64,000 bases of DNA from Alicyclobacillus sp. (GTDB lineage Bacteria; Bacillota; Bacilli; Alicyclobacillales; Alicyclobacillaceae): positions 1 through 64,000 of the forward strand of contig JAIMAY010000006.1 in the NCBI GenBank assembly GCA_023511725.1, given 5' to 3'. Below the pieces are notes generated by a model that searched no databases, had not been told where the DNA came from, and was given only the letters and a program-made list of their open reading frames with translations. How positions within the stretch are numbered: the first letter of the stretch is position 1; the number at the start of each line of letters is the position of its first letter. This document shows, one piece after another, positions 61,806 through 64,000 of the stretch. Position numbers and translations under genes: made by a program.

Positions 61806-62174
61806 TCAGAATTCGAGGCCGGCCTCGCGCGCGGCATCCGCCAGCGCTGCGACCCGTCCGTGATAGAGGTATCCGCCACGGTCAAACACGACCTGCTTGA
61901 TGCCTTTCTCCAAGGCGCGCCGCGCCACCAACTCGCCGACCTTGCGCGCCGCCTCGACGTTGCCACCATGCTCCACCGAACCGCGCAGCTCCTTGTCAAC
62001 CGTGGACGCGCTCACGAGCGTGCGCCCTGTCGTATCATCGATGACCTGCGCGTAGATGTGCTTGTTGGACCGGAACACATTCAGCCGCGGACGCTCCGGG
62101 GTGCCCGAGACGCGCTTGCGGACGCGCAGGTGGCGCGCCTTACGCGATTCGTTCCGATCTGCCTTGGTAATCAT
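61806..62174 (-). CDS. rplR: 50S ribosomal protein L18
   Basis: A 122-aa 5S rRNA-binding protein with [37 protein letters not shown] and the end [18 protein letters not shown]. It follows rplF by 32 bp in the spc operon. Confidence 0.97.
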   Translation of the reverse strand: MITKADRNESRKARHLRVRKRVSGTPERPRLNVFRSNKHIYAQVIDDTTGRTLVSASTVDKELRGSVEHGGNVEAARKVGELVARRALEKGIKQVVFDRGGYLYHGRVAALADAAREAGLEF

Positions 62175-62206
62175 GCCGCCCGTTCACTCCTTTCCAGACG
62201 CCCGAA

Positions 62207-62746
62207 TCACTTCTTACCGGTCTTACCCACCTTGCGCCGGATGACCTCGTTCTCATACTTGATGCCCTTGCCCTTGTACGGCTCAGGCTTGCGAATGGAC
62301 CGCACCATCGCGGCATAGCGGCCGACCTGCTCCTTGTCGATGCCGCGGATCACGAGCTTGTTCGCCGCCGGAACCTCAATCTCAATGCCCTGCTCCTTCG
62401 GCAGCACCACCGGATGCGAGAAACCGAGCGACAGCGTCACCGTATCGCCCGACTTGGTCGCGCGGTAGCCGACACCCACCAGCTCGAGCGACTTCGAGAA
62501 CCCGTTGGTCACGCCCTCCACCATGTTGGCGATCACGCTGCGCGTCGTACCGTGCAGGCTGCGATGCAGCTTGTTGTCGGACGGGCGCTCCACGCGGACG
62601 GCCTGATCCTCGACCACGACTCGCATGTCGGGGTGGATGGTCCGTGTCAGTTGACCCTTGGGACCTTTCACCGTCACCGTGTTGCCTTCGCAGCGCACCT
62701 CGACACCCGCCGGGATGGCGATGGGCTTTCTCCCGATTCGAGACAT
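62207..62746 (-). CDS. rplF: 50S ribosomal protein L6
   Basis: A 179-aa protein with the start [16 protein letters not shown] and the conserved C-terminal signature [19 protein letters not shown]. The ATG at 62746 is seven bases from GGAGG; an in-frame GTG at 62752 overlaps the site. Confidence 0.97.
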   Translation of the reverse strand: MSRIGRKPIAIPAGVEVRCEGNTVTVKGPKGQLTRTIHPDMRVVVEDQAVRVERPSDNKLHRSLHGTTRSVIANMVEGVTNGFSKSLELVGVGYRATKSGDTVTLSLGFSHPVVLPKEQGIEIEVPAANKLVIRGIDKEQVGRYAAMVRSIRKPEPYKGKGIKYENEVIRRKVGKTGKK

Positions 62747-62774
62747 CGTCACACCTCCTATCCGTTCACCGGCA

Positions 62775-63173
62775 TTACCACACGTAGCACAGGACTTCGC
62801 CGCCGACGCCGAGCTTGCGCGCCTCTTTGTCGGTCACGATACCCTTCGAAGTCGACAGAATGGCGATGCCGAGGCCGCCCAGCACCCGTGGAATGTTGTC
62901 CTTCGTCACGTACACCCGCAGGCCCGGCTTGCTGATCCGCTTCAGACCGGTGATCACGCGCTCCTGGTTGCGTCCGTACTTGAGGAAGATGCGGATCACG
63001 CCCTGCTTGTCGTCCGGAATGAACTCCGCATCGCGAATGAAGCCTTCGCGCTTCAGAATCTCAGCGATGGCCCGCTTGATGTTCGAGCCCGGAATGTCGA
63101 CCTTCTCATGGCCGACCGCGTTCGCGTTGCGGATGCGCGTCAGCATGTCCGCAATCGGGTCCGTCATCGTCAT
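62775..63173 (-). CDS. rpsH: 30S ribosomal protein S8
   Basis: A 132-aa protein that binds the central domain of 16S rRNA and, in other bacteria, its own operon m[23 protein letters not shown] at the start and [20 protein letters not shown] with the end VLCYVW. ATG 63173 is nine bases from AAGGAGG; a second ATG at 63167 is possible. Confidence 0.97.
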   Translation of the reverse strand: MTMTDPIADMLTRIRNANAVGHEKVDIPGSNIKRAIAEILKREGFIRDAEFIPDDKQGVIRIFLKYGRNQERVITGLKRISKPGLRVYVTKDNIPRVLGGLGIAILSTSKGIVTDKEARKLGVGGEVLCYVW

Positions 63174-63199
63174 GTGTCAAAACCTCCTTCCGCCGCAGC

Positions 63200-63385
63200 T
63201 TACCAACTGGCCTTCTTCACGCCCGGCAACTGCCCCTTGTAGGCCAGGTTCCGGAAGCAGATACGGCAAATCCCGAACTTGCGCAGCACCGCGTGCGGAC
63301 GGCCGCAGATCCGGCAGCGCGTATAAGCGCGAACCTTGAACTTCGGCTTCCGCTGCGCCTTGATGATCAGCGCCTTTCTCGCCAC
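63200..63385 (-). CDS. rpsN: 30S ribosomal protein S14, zinc type
   Basis: A 61-aa S14 of the short zinc-binding form, with C-x2-C twice ([12 protein letters not shown] and [14 protein letters not shown]) and the end LPGVKKASW. It lies between rplE and rpsH as in Bacillus. Confidence 0.97.
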   Translation of the reverse strand: MARKALIIKAQRKPKFKVRAYTRCRICGRPHAVLRKFGICRICFRNLAYKGQLPGVKKASW

Positions 63386-63418
63386 TGTCCTTCCCCCTCT
63401 CGCTCGTCCATCGACCCG

Positions 63419-63961
63419 TCACGCACGCCGGAACGGCATGCCCATCAGTTCCAGCAGAGCGCGCGCTTCCTCGTCCGTCTTCGCCGTGGTCACAACCACC
63501 ACTTCCAAGCCGCGCACCTTGTCCACTTTATCGTAATCGATCTCCGGGAAGATCAGTTGTTCGCGCAATCCCAGCGTGTAGTTCCCACGCCCGTCGAATG
63601 CCCGCGGAGAAACGCCGCGGAAGTCACGCACGCGCGGCAGCGCGATGTTCATCAGCTTATCCAAGAAGTGATACATCCGTTCGCCGCGGAGCGTCACCTT
63701 CACGCCAATCGGCATGCCCTTGCGCAGGCGGAAGCCCGCGATGGACTTCTTGGCCCGCGTGACGACCGGCTTCTGGCCCGCAATGGCCGTCAGGTCTTCC
63801 ATGGCCGCGTCAATCACCTTCGGGTTCTGGGTCGCTTCCCCAAGCCCCATGTTCAACACAACCTTCTCAATCCGGGGCACCTGCATCACGTTCTTGTAGT
63901 TGAACCGCTTCATCAACTCGCCAACCACGTGGTTGTAGTAATGATCACGCAAACGCGCCAT
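63419..63961 (-). CDS. rplE: 50S ribosomal protein L5
   Basis: A 180-aa 5S rRNA-binding protein with [40 protein letters not shown] and the end [17 protein letters not shown]. Start ATG at 63961 follows AAAGGAGG. Next to rplX (cut by the window end). Confidence 0.97.
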   Translation of the reverse strand: MARLRDHYYNHVVGELMKRFNYKNVMQVPRIEKVVLNMGLGEATQNPKVIDAAMEDLTAIAGQKPVVTRAKKSIAGFRLRKGMPIGVKVTLRGERMYHFLDKLMNIALPRVRDFRGVSPRAFDGRGNYTLGLREQLIFPEIDYDKVDKVRGLEVVVVTTAKTDEEARALLELMGMPFRRA

Positions 63962-63987
63962 CGCTCACCCTCCTTTCACCTGGCGAC

Positions 63988-64000
63988 TCAGTCGATCACT
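63988..64000 (-). CDS. rplX: Last codons of ribosomal protein L24 (runs off the window)
   Basis: The minus strand reads V-I-D-stop just before rplE, as expected for the C-terminus of L24, the standard neighbour. Only four codons are visible, so the call rests on gene order. Confidence 0.5.

Overview
The window looks like a chromosomal piece of a GC-rich, spore-forming member of the Bacilli. A placement near the Alicyclobacillaceae or related thermophiles is inference only. The evidence is the sporulation/germination block cwlD-salA-gerD-kbaA-pdaB in Bacillus order, a glmS ribozyme, the cdaA-cdaR-glmM-glmS operon, hemQ of the Firmicute type, and strong GGAGG ribosome binding sites. Start codons are often GTG or TTG. 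I see no tRNA, rRNA, CRISPR array or insertion sequence.

Left third (1-14000): aerobic and denitrifying respiration. Two copies of a heme-copper quinol oxidase operon lie back to back: a minus-strand copy cut by the window edge (1-1357) and a full plus-strand copy (3308-8167), with heme A synthase ctaA between them and ctaB at the end of the second. Then come a Crp-type regulator, a membrane protein with a histidine-kinase-like helix that lacks the catalytic His, a NarL-type response regulator and a cysteine-rich PAS sensor kinase, followed by a DUF2249 protein, a lipoprotein copper nitrite reductase (nirK) and a 7Fe ferredoxin.

Middle (14000-40900): nitrate respiration and accessory genes. 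On the minus strand run a radical SAM/SPASM gene, narK (frameshifted as given), a hemerythrin-like protein, a small protein and narGHJI. After an assorted stretch (aldo/keto reductase, TPR protein, BNR-repeat lipoprotein, hemQ, GNAT, UspA and DoxX proteins) come an acetate-type CoA-transferase divergent from a two-subunit 2-oxoacid:ferredoxin oxidoreductase. Next is a quinol-dependent NO reductase split by an in-frame TAG, a cupin-hemerythrin fusion, a Rieske protein and a COG4705-like membrane protein. NarGHI, NirK and NorB would together reduce nitrate to nitrous oxide; no nitrous oxide reductase is in the window.

Right third (40950-64000), almost all minus strand: glmS with its ribozyme, glmM, cdaR, cdaA, an SGNH hydrolase, a SpoIIM-like protein, pdaB, kbaA, gerD, salA, cwlD, then rpsI-rplM, truA, and the alpha and spc ribosomal operons from rplQ back to the last codons of rplX. 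The order is that of Bacillus except that map and ecfA1-ecfA2-ecfT are missing and rpsD sits inside the alpha operon.

The most interesting signals outside the genes are an 11-bp box (TAGTCCGTTTG) repeated exactly in three intergenic regions of the nitrate/regulator/KorAB part, and two Crp-type palindromes (TGTGC-N6-TCACA) that match the recognition helix of the Crp-family protein encoded here.
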